The notes under the pieces: model-generated | Told to the model about the DNA's origin: nothing | Databases searched by the model: none | The model's input: only the letters and a program-made list of their open reading frames with translations | Origin: Halomarinibacterium sp034670265 | GTDB lineage: Bacteria; Bacteroidota; Bacteroidia; Flavobacteriales; Flavobacteriaceae | NCBI GenBank assembly: GCA_034670265.1 | Contig: JAXMNU010000004.1 | Location: forward strand, 422,823 to 486,822 | Direction: 5' to 3' | Length of the DNA: 64,000 bases | Part shown: piece by piece, positions 33,522 through 42,898 of the stretch | Numbering within the stretch: position 1 is the stretch's first letter | Layout of the letters: each line of letters starts with the position of its first letter | Position numbers and translations under genes: made by a program

Positions 33522-34721
33522 CTAATCCTCATCCACTCGGTTTTCATTAAAGGCAGAGGGGAGGAGTTTTGGGATGTATTTTACTAATAAGGGAAGTAGC
33601 AGCATCCCGCCGGGAAGCATAAAAATGGTGAGCGACGGCACGGTTTTGCAAATATCCAGTAGTTGCTCTTTTACTTTGGTTTTTTCTTCGCGGGTAAGGT
33701 CACGAGTGGTGGATTGCCCTAATAACATTAGGAGTTCACCGCTTTCGTTGAGTTCTTGGAGTAAGCGTTTTTTGTTACGTAATACCAACAGTTTTACCGT
33801 ATCGGTACTCTGTTTGTACAATTGCTTAACAGGGTGGGAGTATTGAAACAGCTTTATTTTATGCTCATTGGCAACAGAAAACACCTTTATATGGTTTATA
33901 CTGCCAGCCAAATACTCGTGGCTTATCCCTAAATGAAAAGCCACCTCCTTTAAAAAGGTATTTTCGGTAGCATCAATTTTTTTATCGTCCCACACGGCAA
34001 GACAACATATATCGAGTACAAATTGCTTTTCGAGGACGGTGCGTTCTTTTAATTGGTCCACAATTTCGTGCGAAAAGGTATCATTACTATGGGTGTTGTA
34101 TTGTGCAGATTCCGATACCATTTCTATCACCAGCGCATCGTATTTGTTTTTTTTCTGTTTGCTTTGCAAGGCCCAAATGCTAAACTGTATAAGGGTTTCT
34201 TCAAAGGCTTCCATATAGTTTTTTAAGCCTTCAGGATGCTGAAGGTAATACCGAAACGCTAACACATCGCCAAACAAGAGAGCGAATGTAAAAATAGAAG
34301 CAGCTTCCGTTTTAATAAGCGTATTCGATTCTTGAATCCGTGCCGCAAGGATGCGTTCTAAATTTTCGGAAGGGCTTTTGGTAAAACTTAATTTCTGAAA
34401 AAATCCAGGTTTCCCTTTTTCGATGGTTTTATAAAAAAGCACCATGGTTTCAATGGCTTCAGGAATGGTGAAAGAAGGTTTTTCTGAAGCATATATATAT
34501 AGGAGTGCGTGAAATAAGTTGACTTTGGTATTTTCTTCTTGGGTGAGTTTTAATTCACTTACGGGCACATCCAAGAGTGTTTTTACCGAAACTCCGTATA
34601 TAAATCCGCTTTTTTTAAGCGTTTCATAAAAGGGTAATAGCCCACTATAACTATCAATAAGCTCCTTTTTGGGAAACTCGTTAATAAATTTATGGATCCA
34701 GCCAGCTGAAGATGGGTTCAT
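33522..34721 (-). CDS. LETM1-related, TerB-like protein
   Basis: A 399-residue protein, all helical. A TerB-like segment is visible at about residues 225-310 (LEKQFVLDICCLAVWDDKKI, DATENTFLKEVAFHLGIS). The C-terminus IFMLPGGMLLLPLLVKYIPK resembles the conserved LETM1 motif that precedes its ribosome-binding region. Flavobacterial homologues are annotated as LETM1-related biofilm-associated proteins. The precise role is not known. It is divergent from the DUF4331 gene. Confidence 0.72.
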   Translation of the reverse strand: MNPSSAGWIHKFINEFPKKELIDSYSGLLPFYETLKKSGFIYGVSVKTLLDVPVSELKLTQEENTKVNLFHALLYIYASEKPSFTIPEAIETMVLFYKTIEKGKPGFFQKLSFTKSPSENLERILAARIQESNTLIKTEAASIFTFALLFGDVLAFRYYLQHPEGLKNYMEAFEETLIQFSIWALQSKQKKNKYDALVIEMVSESAQYNTHSNDTFSHEIVDQLKERTVLEKQFVLDICCLAVWDDKKIDATENTFLKEVAFHLGISHEYLAGSINHIKVFSVANEHKIKLFQYSHPVKQLYKQSTDTVKLLVLRNKKRLLQELNESGELLMLLGQSTTRDLTREEKTKVKEQLLDICKTVPSLTIFMLPGGMLLLPLLVKYIPKLLPSAFNENRVDED

Positions 34722-34839
34722 TTTTTAATTTTGTAGGCAGTTGCGGTTATTCAAAAATATTTTACCATATTTAAAAACCATACTTTTATTTTCTCCGTAT
34801 ATAAGGGAAAGTAAATTTAATCAAATAACAATCATTCGT

Positions 34840-35550
34840 ATGAAAAAGACAAAATTTTATGGATTACTTGCGATCGTGGCTCTTGGAGTCTTCTCGGTAG
34901 TCTTAATTGCGGCAGATCACATTGATTCCCCAGCAGTAGCGGGAACCGCTGTAGATATTGCAGATTTGTATGCCTTTGAAGGTAACAATGCAGACAACAC
35001 GGTTTTTGTAGCCACCATTCAGGGTCCATTGACTCCTGGTGCGGTTACCGAGAACGCTATTTTTGATGAAAACGTTCTTATTGAATTTAATATCGACAAC
35101 TCGGGAGACTTTGTGGAAGATTTAGTCATTCAAGCCATAAGACGTGACAGCATCATGTATTTCTTTGGCCCTTATACTCCCGCAGAAGTAGGTGTAAATA
35201 GTACTATTAACAGAGACAACCTTGCCGGACAAGTAGAAATTTCTGGAATCGACGAAACGATTACAGCAACCAACAACGGAATGTCTTTTTACGCAGGTCC
35301 AAGGAGAGATGCATTTTATTTCGATTTTAATCAGTTTAACTTAGTAGTTTCTGGACAAGCAGCCCCTGAAGGATTTTTACCTTCTGGACAAGCTTCAGAC
35401 TTCTTCGAAGGATTAAACGTGATGGCAGTAGTGGTAGAAGTTCCTAATAGTCTATTAGGTACTGCACCTGCTCACGTAGCAGGCGCTGTAGGCATTAATG
35501 GTTTGCCAGATGCTTACAACGTATGGGTAACTACAAAAAGAAAACAATAA
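34840..35550 (+). CDS. DUF4331 family protein
   Basis: A 236-residue exported protein. The ATG at 34840 gives the signal peptide MKKTKFYGLLAIVALGVFSV with cleavage before ADHIDSPAV. The DUF4331 signature is clear: ADHIDSPAVAGTAVDIADLYAFEG with DNSGDFVEDLVIQAI and FYAGPRRDAFYFDFN. DUF4331 proteins are extracytoplasmic and associated with ECF sigma/anti-sigma pairs; the biochemical role is unknown. It is followed by a cysteine-rich lipoprotein gene after 18 bases. Confidence 0.85.
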   Translation: MKKTKFYGLLAIVALGVFSVVLIAADHIDSPAVAGTAVDIADLYAFEGNNADNTVFVATIQGPLTPGAVTENAIFDENVLIEFNIDNSGDFVEDLVIQAIRRDSIMYFFGPYTPAEVGVNSTINRDNLAGQVEISGIDETITATNNGMSFYAGPRRDAFYFDFNQFNLVVSGQAAPEGFLPSGQASDFFEGLNVMAVVVEVPNSLLGTAPAHVAGAVGINGLPDAYNVWVTTKRKQ

Positions 35551-35568
35551 TTTAAAAAAGAGAAAAAG

Positions 35569-36258
35569 ATGAAAATTCAAAATATAAAATATATTGCTTT
35601 GTCACTTTGTTTGGGACTATTGTTTACCCAGTGTAAAGATGACGATGATAACGGAAACGTAATTGAACAAGCTTCTTGTGACGACGGAATTATGAACGGT
35701 GACGAAGAAGGTGTAGATTGTGGTGGAAGCTGTGTTTCTTGCTTCGATTTGTTAGACTTTAGCGGAACGTATCGTCAAGAAGATATTATGGGACGCCCAG
35801 GTATTAACACGGTATTTAGCGGAAGCGGAACGGTAAAAGATATGTATAATACTTCTTTGGTAACAGAACGTAGTTCGTATCAGCCTATTTTTCAGAATAC
35901 CTTAGAGGCATATCACGATGTATATGGTGATGCTTTGGGAGTGAGTTTAGATTATGAAGCAAACATTCTAGGATTGGATGCTGCAACATTCACTACAGTA
36001 TTAGCACAATTTGATGCATTACAAGTAGCGCCTAATGCACAGACAACCTATTTCGACCCAAACACAGGTATTGCCTTAACGGGTAGAACGCTTGCAGACG
36101 ATGTCATTGATATTTCCCTAATCTTAATGTTTGGTGGAAACGATGGAGCTCGTTTTGACGGTAATAATGGAACCCCTCAATTAACGAGTGACGGGGTTGG
36201 CCCAGGGGATAGAGACTTTGGACTTCCTTTTCCTTATCTGGAAACTCCAGTGCAATAA
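35569..36258 (+). CDS. Lipoprotein of the DUF4331 cluster
   Basis: A 229-residue lipoprotein (lipobox LFTQC, Cys22, followed by KDDDDNGN, a strongly acidic surface-export signal). Residues 38-59 (DDGIMNGDEEGVDCGGSCVS and C) form a cysteine-rich calcium-binding-like module seen in many Bacteroidota surface proteins. The rest (about 65-229) is not recognised, although DVIDISLILMFGGNDGARFD and GVGPGDRDFGLPFPYLE resemble DUF4331-associated sequences. It is co-transcribed with the DUF4331 gene. Confidence 0.65.
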   Translation: MKIQNIKYIALSLCLGLLFTQCKDDDDNGNVIEQASCDDGIMNGDEEGVDCGGSCVSCFDLLDFSGTYRQEDIMGRPGINTVFSGSGTVKDMYNTSLVTERSSYQPIFQNTLEAYHDVYGDALGVSLDYEANILGLDAATFTTVLAQFDALQVAPNAQTTYFDPNTGIALTGRTLADDVIDISLILMFGGNDGARFDGNNGTPQLTSDGVGPGDRDFGLPFPYLETPVQ

Positions 36259-36275
36259 TCGAGACTTTAACATAG

Positions 36276-36305
36276 AAAAAGAGCAACCTTATGTTGCTCT
36301 TTTTT
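36276..36305 (+). terminator. Terminator of the DUF4331-lipoprotein pair
   Basis: AAAAAGAGCAAC-N6-GTTGCTCTTTTT with a long T run, 18 bases after the lipoprotein stop. The following TPR gene starts 20 bases beyond it, so partial read-through is possible. Confidence 0.82.
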
Positions 36306-36324
36306 TTACAAAAATTTTAAATAC

Positions 36325-37611
36325 ATGAAAAGCTATTTATTACTTCTAGGATTACTAGTTCTTGTGGGTTGCGACTCAAAACCAAAGTATGAGAAAATTA
36401 CTGCGGTGGAAGATTACAACAGTTATTTAAAAACAAATGTCACGCCCACTTTAGACGAAGCACTATTACAACAACAATTTTGGTCCAATCGCCTAGATAA
36501 AGATACTACAGGAATTGGTGATATTGGTCAGTTGGCAGGTGTCTTTGAGCAATTATTTACTGAAACTGGAAATATCCAGCATTTATTAGATGCCGAAAAT
36601 TTATACAAAAAAGCCATCGCGGTTTCAGCCGATAATTTCCGTGACGGATTTGAAAGAGGCTTGGCAAAAAACTACATTTCCCAGCATAGATTTAAAGAAG
36701 CTAACGACTTGCTTCAAAAAAGTTTTGAAGGTGTTTCAATGAAGCGACCAACGCAATTAATGCTTTTTGACAGTGCCATGGAGTTGGGGGATTTTGACAG
36801 AGCCTACGAGTACCTTTCCGTATTAAAGGACATGAGCGATTATAATTATTTAATTCGTTTGTCGAAATGGAGCGATCACATTGGAGATTTGGACAATGCC
36901 ATTAAATTTATGGAGATGGCCAAAGAAAAAGCCGAGTCTCACGAGAGCAAACCCCTTAAGGTTTGGACGTATAGTAACTTGGCAGACTATTATGGTCACG
37001 CAGGGAGAATTAAAGATTCTTACGAGCATTATTTAAAAACCTTAGCGTTGCAACCCGATAATAGTTATGTAAAGCGAAAAATTGCTTGGATTGTGTATGC
37101 AGCTGAGGGAAATGCGAAGGAATCACATAGGATTTTAGATTCTGTGATGAAAAACCATACCCTGCCAGATTACCATTTGCTGAAAGCTGAATTATATGCT
37201 TTTGAAGGCAATTCAATCGCTTCAAAAAATGCTGAAGAGGCATTTGTAAGTGCTGTGAAAGATGGTCAATATGGCGATATGTACAATACTCATTTAATTG
37301 AATTGTATGCTGAAGGATCTCCTAAAAAAGCCCTTGAAATAGCTGAAGAAGAAGTGGAGAATAGAAATACCCCTTTAATTAATTCGTATTTAGCCTTTGC
37401 TCAATTAAAAGTGGGAGAATTAGCTGAAGCGCTTAAAACGATTGAAACTATGGTGGAAGGAAAAACCTTTGAGCCCGTTGCATTATATCATAGCGCATTG
37501 GTTTATAAAGCAAATGGCAACTCTAAAAAAGTAAAAGAAATAAAAGCCGAATTGGAGGAAGCTTCTTTCGAGTTGGGACCTGTTCTAGCCAGTAAAGTAG
37601 AAGAACTGTAA
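36325..37611 (+). CDS. TPR-containing lipoprotein
   Basis: A 428-residue lipoprotein (signal MKSYLLLLGLLVLVGC, Cys16). Most of the body consists of tetratricopeptide-like helical pairs from about residue 60 to 410 (for example HLLDAENLYKKAIAVSADNF, PLKVWTYSNLADYYGHAGRI, SYEHYLKTLALQPDNSYVKR), consistent with a protein-interaction scaffold in the periplasm or on the outer membrane. It lies between the DUF4331 genes and the convergent sigma/anti-sigma pair and probably belongs to the same functional group. Confidence 0.8.
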   Translation: MKSYLLLLGLLVLVGCDSKPKYEKITAVEDYNSYLKTNVTPTLDEALLQQQFWSNRLDKDTTGIGDIGQLAGVFEQLFTETGNIQHLLDAENLYKKAIAVSADNFRDGFERGLAKNYISQHRFKEANDLLQKSFEGVSMKRPTQLMLFDSAMELGDFDRAYEYLSVLKDMSDYNYLIRLSKWSDHIGDLDNAIKFMEMAKEKAESHESKPLKVWTYSNLADYYGHAGRIKDSYEHYLKTLALQPDNSYVKRKIAWIVYAAEGNAKESHRILDSVMKNHTLPDYHLLKAELYAFEGNSIASKNAEEAFVSAVKDGQYGDMYNTHLIELYAEGSPKKALEIAEEEVENRNTPLINSYLAFAQLKVGELAEALKTIETMVEGKTFEPVALYHSALVYKANGNSKKVKEIKAELEEASFELGPVLASKVEEL

Positions 37612-37630
37612 TCTATATACTTAAGAAGTA

Positions 37631-37658
37631 AAAAGGGCATCCAATTGGATGCCCTTTT
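37631..37658. terminator. Bidirectional terminator
   Basis: A perfect 28-base palindrome with 14-base arms (AAAAGGGCATCCAA and complement) between the TPR gene (plus) and the anti-sigma gene (minus). Confidence 0.9.
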
Positions 37659-37678
37659 TTATGATAGTATAATTCGTT

Positions 37679-38473
37679 TTATGGTGAAACCATTCCCAAA
37701 GTATAAAGTTGGGTAAGCGTTGGGCTTTCACTTCCTCCTTCAGGCTCGAGTGTAATTCCGAAGGCTTCTGGGTCTGGAATATTTTCAAGTTTAAATACTT
37801 TGTTGTCTGTACTTTCATAGTTGTCCAATAAGCCTACACTACGAGGCGTTAAAGGATCCATAATTAGAGACCAAACCTGATAGACCTTTCCAGAAGGTGG
37901 CGTGGGTAATCCGCGCGCATCGATATAGGCAATCTTTTCGTCATCATTATAATATACTTTTGCATACGACTCTGGTGATACTGCTACATTTCCTGGGAGA
38001 TTAACTTCCCTGTAATCTTTAGATCGTATAATATCAAGTAACTCTTGTGAAGACGCTAAGGCTTCTTCAGTAGTAGTGACTTTTCCCTTTAATATAGCAT
38101 TTTGAGTTGAGGTCACTTGCACTTGATTTTCTAGAGTGTTGTTTTCTTTCAGCATCCAGAAAATCCCTAATAAGAATACAATGGCGGCTGCCCAACCAGT
38201 CATCATAGGTAATTTAGTTGTTTTCTTAGGAACATTCAGTTTGCGAACTCCTTTTATGGAGTTTAATACCCCTTCCCAAACGGAATCTGGAATAGTAAAG
38301 CTTTTATCATAAGAAAGATTCATGAGAGTTGCTTCAATCTTTTCAACTTCTTTTTTTACGTCTGGATATTCTTCAAGAATATCTTCCACTTCCATAGCTT
38401 CTCTTTGAGATAAAGCGCCAGTAACGTAAAGTTCTAGTGTTCCAGATTCTATAATTTCTTCTATCTTTTTCAT
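37679..38473 (-). CDS. Anti-sigma factor, RskA-like
   Basis: A 264-residue single-span protein. The cytoplasmic N-terminus (1-90) holds an anti-sigma region (LELYVTGALSQREAMEVEDI). The membrane span is at about 92-110 (MTGWAAAIVFLLGIFWML), followed by a coiled coil (EEALASSQELL) and a C-terminal RskA domain (about 135-264, with YNDDEKIAYIDARGLPTPPS and GKVYQVWSL). RskA-type proteins hold their sigma factor at the membrane and release it by regulated proteolysis. The start codon overlaps the sigma gene by 4 bases. Confidence 0.88.
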   Translation of the reverse strand: MKKIEEIIESGTLELYVTGALSQREAMEVEDILEEYPDVKKEVEKIEATLMNLSYDKSFTIPDSVWEGVLNSIKGVRKLNVPKKTTKLPMMTGWAAAIVFLLGIFWMLKENNTLENQVQVTSTQNAILKGKVTTTEEALASSQELLDIIRSKDYREVNLPGNVAVSPESYAKVYYNDDEKIAYIDARGLPTPPSGKVYQVWSLIMDPLTPRSVGLLDNYESTDNKVFKLENIPDPEAFGITLEPEGGSESPTLTQLYTLGMVSP

Positions 38474-39009
38474 ACCTCTTGTAATGTCAATTTCCGTAAA
38501 TCTTTAATACAATTTCTTGCGCGTGTTTTAATCGTGCCTAAAGGGGTTTCCAACTCTTCGGCTGTTTCACTTTGGGTGTATCCTTTAAAATAAAGTAGAT
38601 CTAATAGTTTTATACAAAGAGGTTTTAACTTATCTACAAATTTTTGAATTCCGATGGCGTCAGTCTTCTGGTTTAAATCATTGTGACCACCAATAACATA
38701 TACGAAGTTATCTGTAGAAAGGTTTTTGTTAGCGTTTTTAAAAGATTTAGACCGCGTTTTATCAATAGCAGTATTTCTAGCAATATTTAATAACCAAGTA
38801 TAAAATCTTCCTTTTTCAATGGAATAGGAGTTTGCATTCTTCCATACTTTAATAAATACATCTTGCAATACTTCTTCAGTTAAATCATTATCACGCAGAA
38901 TAACATGAATAACAGAATAGATAGCACGTGAATACATTTCGTATAGTTGAGCAAATGCTTTTTCACTTCCTTGCTGCATTTCAAGGATGAGTTCATCGGG
39001 TTGGTTCAT
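38470..39009 (-). CDS. ECF-type RNA polymerase sigma factor
   Basis: A 179-residue sigma factor; the ATG at 39009 is preferred to an upstream TTG. Region 2 (about 15-85) is seen in QLYEMYSRAIYSVIHVILRD, VLQDVFIKVWKNANSYS and RFYTWLLNIARNTAIDKTRS. Region 4 (about 120-175) has LDLLYFKGYTQSETAEELE with TPLGTIKTRARNCIKDLRKL. The extended linker with FVYVIGGHNDLNQ is unusual. It is paired with the RskA-like gene. Its regulon probably includes the neighbouring DUF4331 genes, which is a family-level inference. Confidence 0.9.
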   Translation of the reverse strand: MNQPDELILEMQQGSEKAFAQLYEMYSRAIYSVIHVILRDNDLTEEVLQDVFIKVWKNANSYSIEKGRFYTWLLNIARNTAIDKTRSKSFKNANKNLSTDNFVYVIGGHNDLNQKTDAIGIQKFVDKLKPLCIKLLDLLYFKGYTQSETAEELETPLGTIKTRARNCIKDLRKLTLQEV

Positions 39010-39198
39010 ATGTAGCAATTTTATTTTCCACTAAAATAGAGAAAATTATTAGATATCCTGATAGTGTGTTTTGAAACCGAATACTGCGAACATGTATGTT
39101 AAAAAATCGTTCATTAACGAAAAATCCTTGTGAGCTATTTCCTTTTTTAATAGATTTACAACATCCTCACCTTAAACTAACTAAATCTTTAGACTATT

Positions 39199-42100
39199 AT
39201 GAGAAAAACTATTGTGCTAATGTTTGCTTTTACATTGGTTTTGGCAACTAATGTAAACTCGCAAAACATACAACAAAGCATTAATCAAGAACTTGACCAA
39301 CTGTTAGAAAATAACAAAATTACTCAACAAGATTTTCAGTGGGTAATTACTAGCCAACACACAAGTCGTACAAGTGGAATTACCCATGTGTACTACTCTC
39401 AGACACTTAATGGAATTGAAATTAACGGATCGCAATCTAGTATTCATATTTATCCTAATGGACGAGTATTGAAGTCTAACAATCAATTTGTTAAAGATGT
39501 AGCTCAAAAATCAGCAGGACGAACTAATGTTTCTATCAATGCTATTCAAGCAGTACAAGCTGCTGCAAATCATTTTGGGTATTCTATTTCAGAAAACCTT
39601 AGTGTGATAGAGCGAAAAAGCACTGTAAATCAGGAATCGGTATTAAGTAAAGGCGGAATTTCTTTAAGTGATATTCCAGCAAAATTAGTATATCAAATTA
39701 CAGGAGACAATAAGCTAGCTTTGTCTTGGGATATTTCTATTGAAGAAATAGCGCAACAAAATTGGTGGAGTGTAAGAGTAGATGCTACTAGTTCTTCAAT
39801 TTTAGATCAAGTTAACTGGATGTCAAGTTGTAATTTTGATCATGACCATAGTATTCATGAAACATTAGATTATAATAAAAACTTATTCGACATACCTAAC
39901 TACTGTGAGATTATTGAAGAAATATCAAATGAAAGTAGTATAGTTATTCCTAATAGTTATGAGGTTTTTGCTCCGCCTATAGAAAGTCCTTACTATGGAG
40001 CTAGGACTATTGAAACCTTACCAGCTAACCCTACAGCTTCACCTTTTGGATGGCATGATACAGATGGGATAGCAGGTGCAGAATATACTGTAACTAAAGG
40101 TAATAATGCAGATGCTTACGAAGATGGAGATAACCCTGGTTTTCAGCCAGATGGAGGGGCGACTTTAGATTTTACTGGGTATCCTTTCGACCAAAATTAT
40201 ACAAATGCCACTCAGTATGAGTCAGCAGCAATTACTAATCTTTTCTATTGGAGTAATATTATTCATGATGTTATGTATATCTATGGATTTGATGAAGCTT
40301 CTGGAAATTTTCAGGAAAACAACTATGGAAATGGAGGTTTAGGAAGTGATTCTGTTAATTCTGAAGCACAAGATGGTTCAGGAACTTGTAACGCAAACTT
40401 TGGAACACCACCAGATGGAAGTAATCCTACTATGCAAATGTATGTTTGTGGAAACAAAGACGGTGATTTTGATAATTTAGTAATCTTTCACGAGTACGGT
40501 CATGGAATATCGAATAGACTTACTGGAGGCCCAGGAAACTCAGGTTGTTTAAGTAACCAAGAACAAATGGGTGAAGGATGGAGCGACTGGTATGGTGCCG
40601 TAATGACTATCGAGCCTGGTGATACTGGGGTAGATCCTAGAGGAGTTGGGACCTATTTATTTGGACAAGGGCCAGGTGGTGCAGGTATTAGACCATTCCC
40701 TTATAGCACAGATGTAGCCATTAACCCTCAAACGTATGACGATATAAAAACAGCGGCTGTACCACACGGTGTAGGTTCGGTTTGGGCAACGACCATTTGG
40801 GAAATGACTTGGGCTTTAATTGATGAGCATGGTTGGGATGCAGATATATTTAATTTTACGGGAGACCCTAACTTAGATGCAGGTAATGTAATGGCTATGG
40901 CTTTAGTTACTGAAGGTTTAAAATTACAACCTTGTAGCCCTGGTTTTGTTGATGGAAGAGATGCAATCTTTGCAGCAGACTTAGCTTTATATGGCGGAAT
41001 TAACGAATGTCTTTTATGGGATGCTTTTGCAAAAAGAGGTCTTGGAGTAAGTGCAGATCAAGGTTCTTCAGCAAGTAGAAGTGACGGTACTGAAGCTTTT
41101 GACACACCAAGTGGAATAGCAACAATGGTAGCTCCAGAAGACGTTTGTGAAGGTTCACCAGAAATTACTGGACTAAGTGGAGGAACACCTTTAGGAGGTG
41201 TTTACAGTGGACCAGGAGTTACAGATGATGGGAATGGACAGACTTTTTCTTTTGATCCTGTAGTTGCTGGTGTTGGAGTACATACCATTTTATATGAAGT
41301 TCCAGCAACTAATTGTGCAGGTGCTTCTTCAGATTCTGATGATATTGAAGTTATTGCCTTATTACCAGGTCCACCAACTAGTGGAGGAAGTGATTATTGC
41401 CAAGGTGAAGATGTAACTGTTTCAGCTACACCTATAGACCCACTTAATGTCATTCGTTGGTATGATGCAGCAACAGGAGGAACATTACTCTTCCAAGGAA
41501 ATGACTATACGTTTACACCTGCTGGTAATACTAGCGTTTTTGCACAGGAAACACCAGATGTGCCTTTATCACAATTAGTAATTTCTGAAGTAACATTGCA
41601 AACGCCAGATCAACTAGAGATTCAAAATGTGGGTCTTGCTGCAGATTATACGGGTTATACCGTTGCTGTAAGTGATGATTATGGAAATATTAATATTGTA
41701 AATCCAATAGTTCAATCCTTAGGGAATATGGGGCCAGATTCTGTGATGAATTGGAATGATAGTGGAGGTTCGGGATATTGGGGTAATAACCTTTTCTGGA
41801 ATGATAACAGTCCTGGATGGATTATCATTATTGATGACCAAGGAAATGTTGTAGATTCCCTTTTCTGGAATCATACTGCAGGCGCAATTTCAGGCTTTAA
41901 TGCAACTATTAATGGTTTCAATATTACAGGTGCAGACCTTGATTGGACTGGCGATGGAGCTAGCTTTACACAAGGATGTACAGGTTCTTATAGAAGAGAT
42001 GGAGATGATGATGATGCTTCGAACTGGGCTAATATTTGTTTATCTTCAGATTATGGAGTTGCAAACGATGATATTAATCTAGGAGTTGATGGATGTTTAA

Positions 42101-42648
42101 GTGCTAGAACCGAAGAGGAAGTAACTTTAGATGCCATTGGACCAGATATTACTTGTCCTGCAGATGAAACAGTACAAGTAAATACAGGAGAACAATATAC
42201 GTTGCCAGATTACTCTACAACTACTACTGCTACTGATAATTGTACGACAGATCCAATAATTACTCAGTCACCAGTTGCAGGAACCGATGTAGCTGTTGGT
42301 GTTCATACAATTACCATGACAGCCGAAGATGAATACGGAAATACCTCAAGTTGTACGTTTGATGTGACCGTTGAGGAAATTTTAGGAAATGAATCGAATT
42401 CGTTTGATAAAGCGATCGCTCTTATTCCTAATCCATCCTTTGGAGAACTTCTCTTGGTAAACAATAGTAATGAAGTATTAATGAAGGCCATTATAAGTGA
42501 TGTTAATGGAAGAATCATTAACACAATAAACTTAGAAGGAATGAATGAAAGTATTTCACTTTCCATTGAAAGTTATGCTGCTGGATTGTACTTTATTTCT
42601 ATTGAAGGTGAAACGTCTTCAGTGGTAAAGCGTATAATTAAAAAATAG
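39199..42648 (+). CDS. M36 (fungalysin) metallopeptidase with HYR and T9SS sorting domains
   Basis: A 1149-residue secreted protease. It has a signal peptide (MRKTIVLMFAFTLVLATNVN, cut after SQ), an FTP-type propeptide (about 30-200) and a peptidase domain (about 250-640) with the zinc motif HEYGHG (His431, His435) and the Glu-bearing segment QMGEGWSDWYGA. Ig-like and PPC-like regions follow, a HYR domain lies at about 990-1060 (CPADETVQVNTGEQYTLPDY, then HTITMTAEDEYGNTSSCTFD), and the C-terminal 80 residues are a type A type IX secretion signal (IPNPSFGELLLV, AAGLYFISIEGE). Flavobacteria use such enzymes outside the cell for protein degradation. Confidence 0.92.
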   Translation: MRKTIVLMFAFTLVLATNVNSQNIQQSINQELDQLLENNKITQQDFQWVITSQHTSRTSGITHVYYSQTLNGIEINGSQSSIHIYPNGRVLKSNNQFVKDVAQKSAGRTNVSINAIQAVQAAANHFGYSISENLSVIERKSTVNQESVLSKGGISLSDIPAKLVYQITGDNKLALSWDISIEEIAQQNWWSVRVDATSSSILDQVNWMSSCNFDHDHSIHETLDYNKNLFDIPNYCEIIEEISNESSIVIPNSYEVFAPPIESPYYGARTIETLPANPTASPFGWHDTDGIAGAEYTVTKGNNADAYEDGDNPGFQPDGGATLDFTGYPFDQNYTNATQYESAAITNLFYWSNIIHDVMYIYGFDEASGNFQENNYGNGGLGSDSVNSEAQDGSGTCNANFGTPPDGSNPTMQMYVCGNKDGDFDNLVIFHEYGHGISNRLTGGPGNSGCLSNQEQMGEGWSDWYGAVMTIEPGDTGVDPRGVGTYLFGQGPGGAGIRPFPYSTDVAINPQTYDDIKTAAVPHGVGSVWATTIWEMTWALIDEHGWDADIFNFTGDPNLDAGNVMAMALVTEGLKLQPCSPGFVDGRDAIFAADLALYGGINECLLWDAFAKRGLGVSADQGSSASRSDGTEAFDTPSGIATMVAPEDVCEGSPEITGLSGGTPLGGVYSGPGVTDDGNGQTFSFDPVVAGVGVHTILYEVPATNCAGASSDSDDIEVIALLPGPPTSGGSDYCQGEDVTVSATPIDPLNVIRWYDAATGGTLLFQGNDYTFTPAGNTSVFAQETPDVPLSQLVISEVTLQTPDQLEIQNVGLAADYTGYTVAVSDDYGNINIVNPIVQSLGNMGPDSVMNWNDSGGSGYWGNNLFWNDNSPGWIIIIDDQGNVVDSLFWNHTAGAISGFNATINGFNITGADLDWTGDGASFTQGCTGSYRRDGDDDDASNWANICLSSDYGVANDDINLGVDGCLSARTEEEVTLDAIGPDITCPADETVQVNTGEQYTLPDYSTTTTATDNCTTDPIITQSPVAGTDVAVGVHTITMTAEDEYGNTSSCTFDVTVEEILGNESNSFDKAIALIPNPSFGELLLVNNSNEVLMKAIISDVNGRIINTINLEGMNESISLSIESYAAGLYFISIEGETSSVVKRIIKK

Positions 42649-42666
42649 TCACACAATAATTAAATT

Positions 42667-42699
42667 AAAAAGAGCCTTGTAATTTATAAGGCTCTTTTT
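42667..42699 (+). terminator. Terminator of the M36 peptidase gene
   Basis: AAAAAGAGCCTT-N9-AAGGCTCTTTTT followed by many more T residues, 18 bases after the stop. Confidence 0.85.
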
Positions 42700-42864
42700 T
42701 TTTTTGGTAGGGTATATTCAGTTTTAATGGTTTTATAATGGAAGGAACTTTCAATTTAAACAATTTAGTTTTTGGCAAACTTTTTGCTTTACTATAAATA
42801 TCCAGCATAAATGAAACATAAAGTAAGAGTCTGACGCCTCCTCTAAAAAGAAACATTTGCTATG

Positions 42865-42895
42865 AAAAAACCGCTTTAAACTAAGGCGGTTTTTT
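42865..42895 (-). terminator. Terminator of the carotenoid operon
   Basis: AAAAAACCGC and GCGGTTTTTT pair around an 11-base loop directly beyond the tspO stop at 42899; the A run becomes a U run on the minus strand. Confidence 0.7.
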
Positions 42896-42898
42896 CAT

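Noticed and set aside
33278..33547. 89-codon minus-strand ORF
   Set aside because: It runs through REP-like hairpins (translation reads CHSLLDRESI and similar), overlaps the end of the LETM1-related gene and has no coding character.
42665..42856. 63-codon minus-strand ORF between the M36 gene and the carotenoid operon
   Set aside because: It spans the M36 terminator and has no recognisable sequence or start context. The region seems to hold only terminators.
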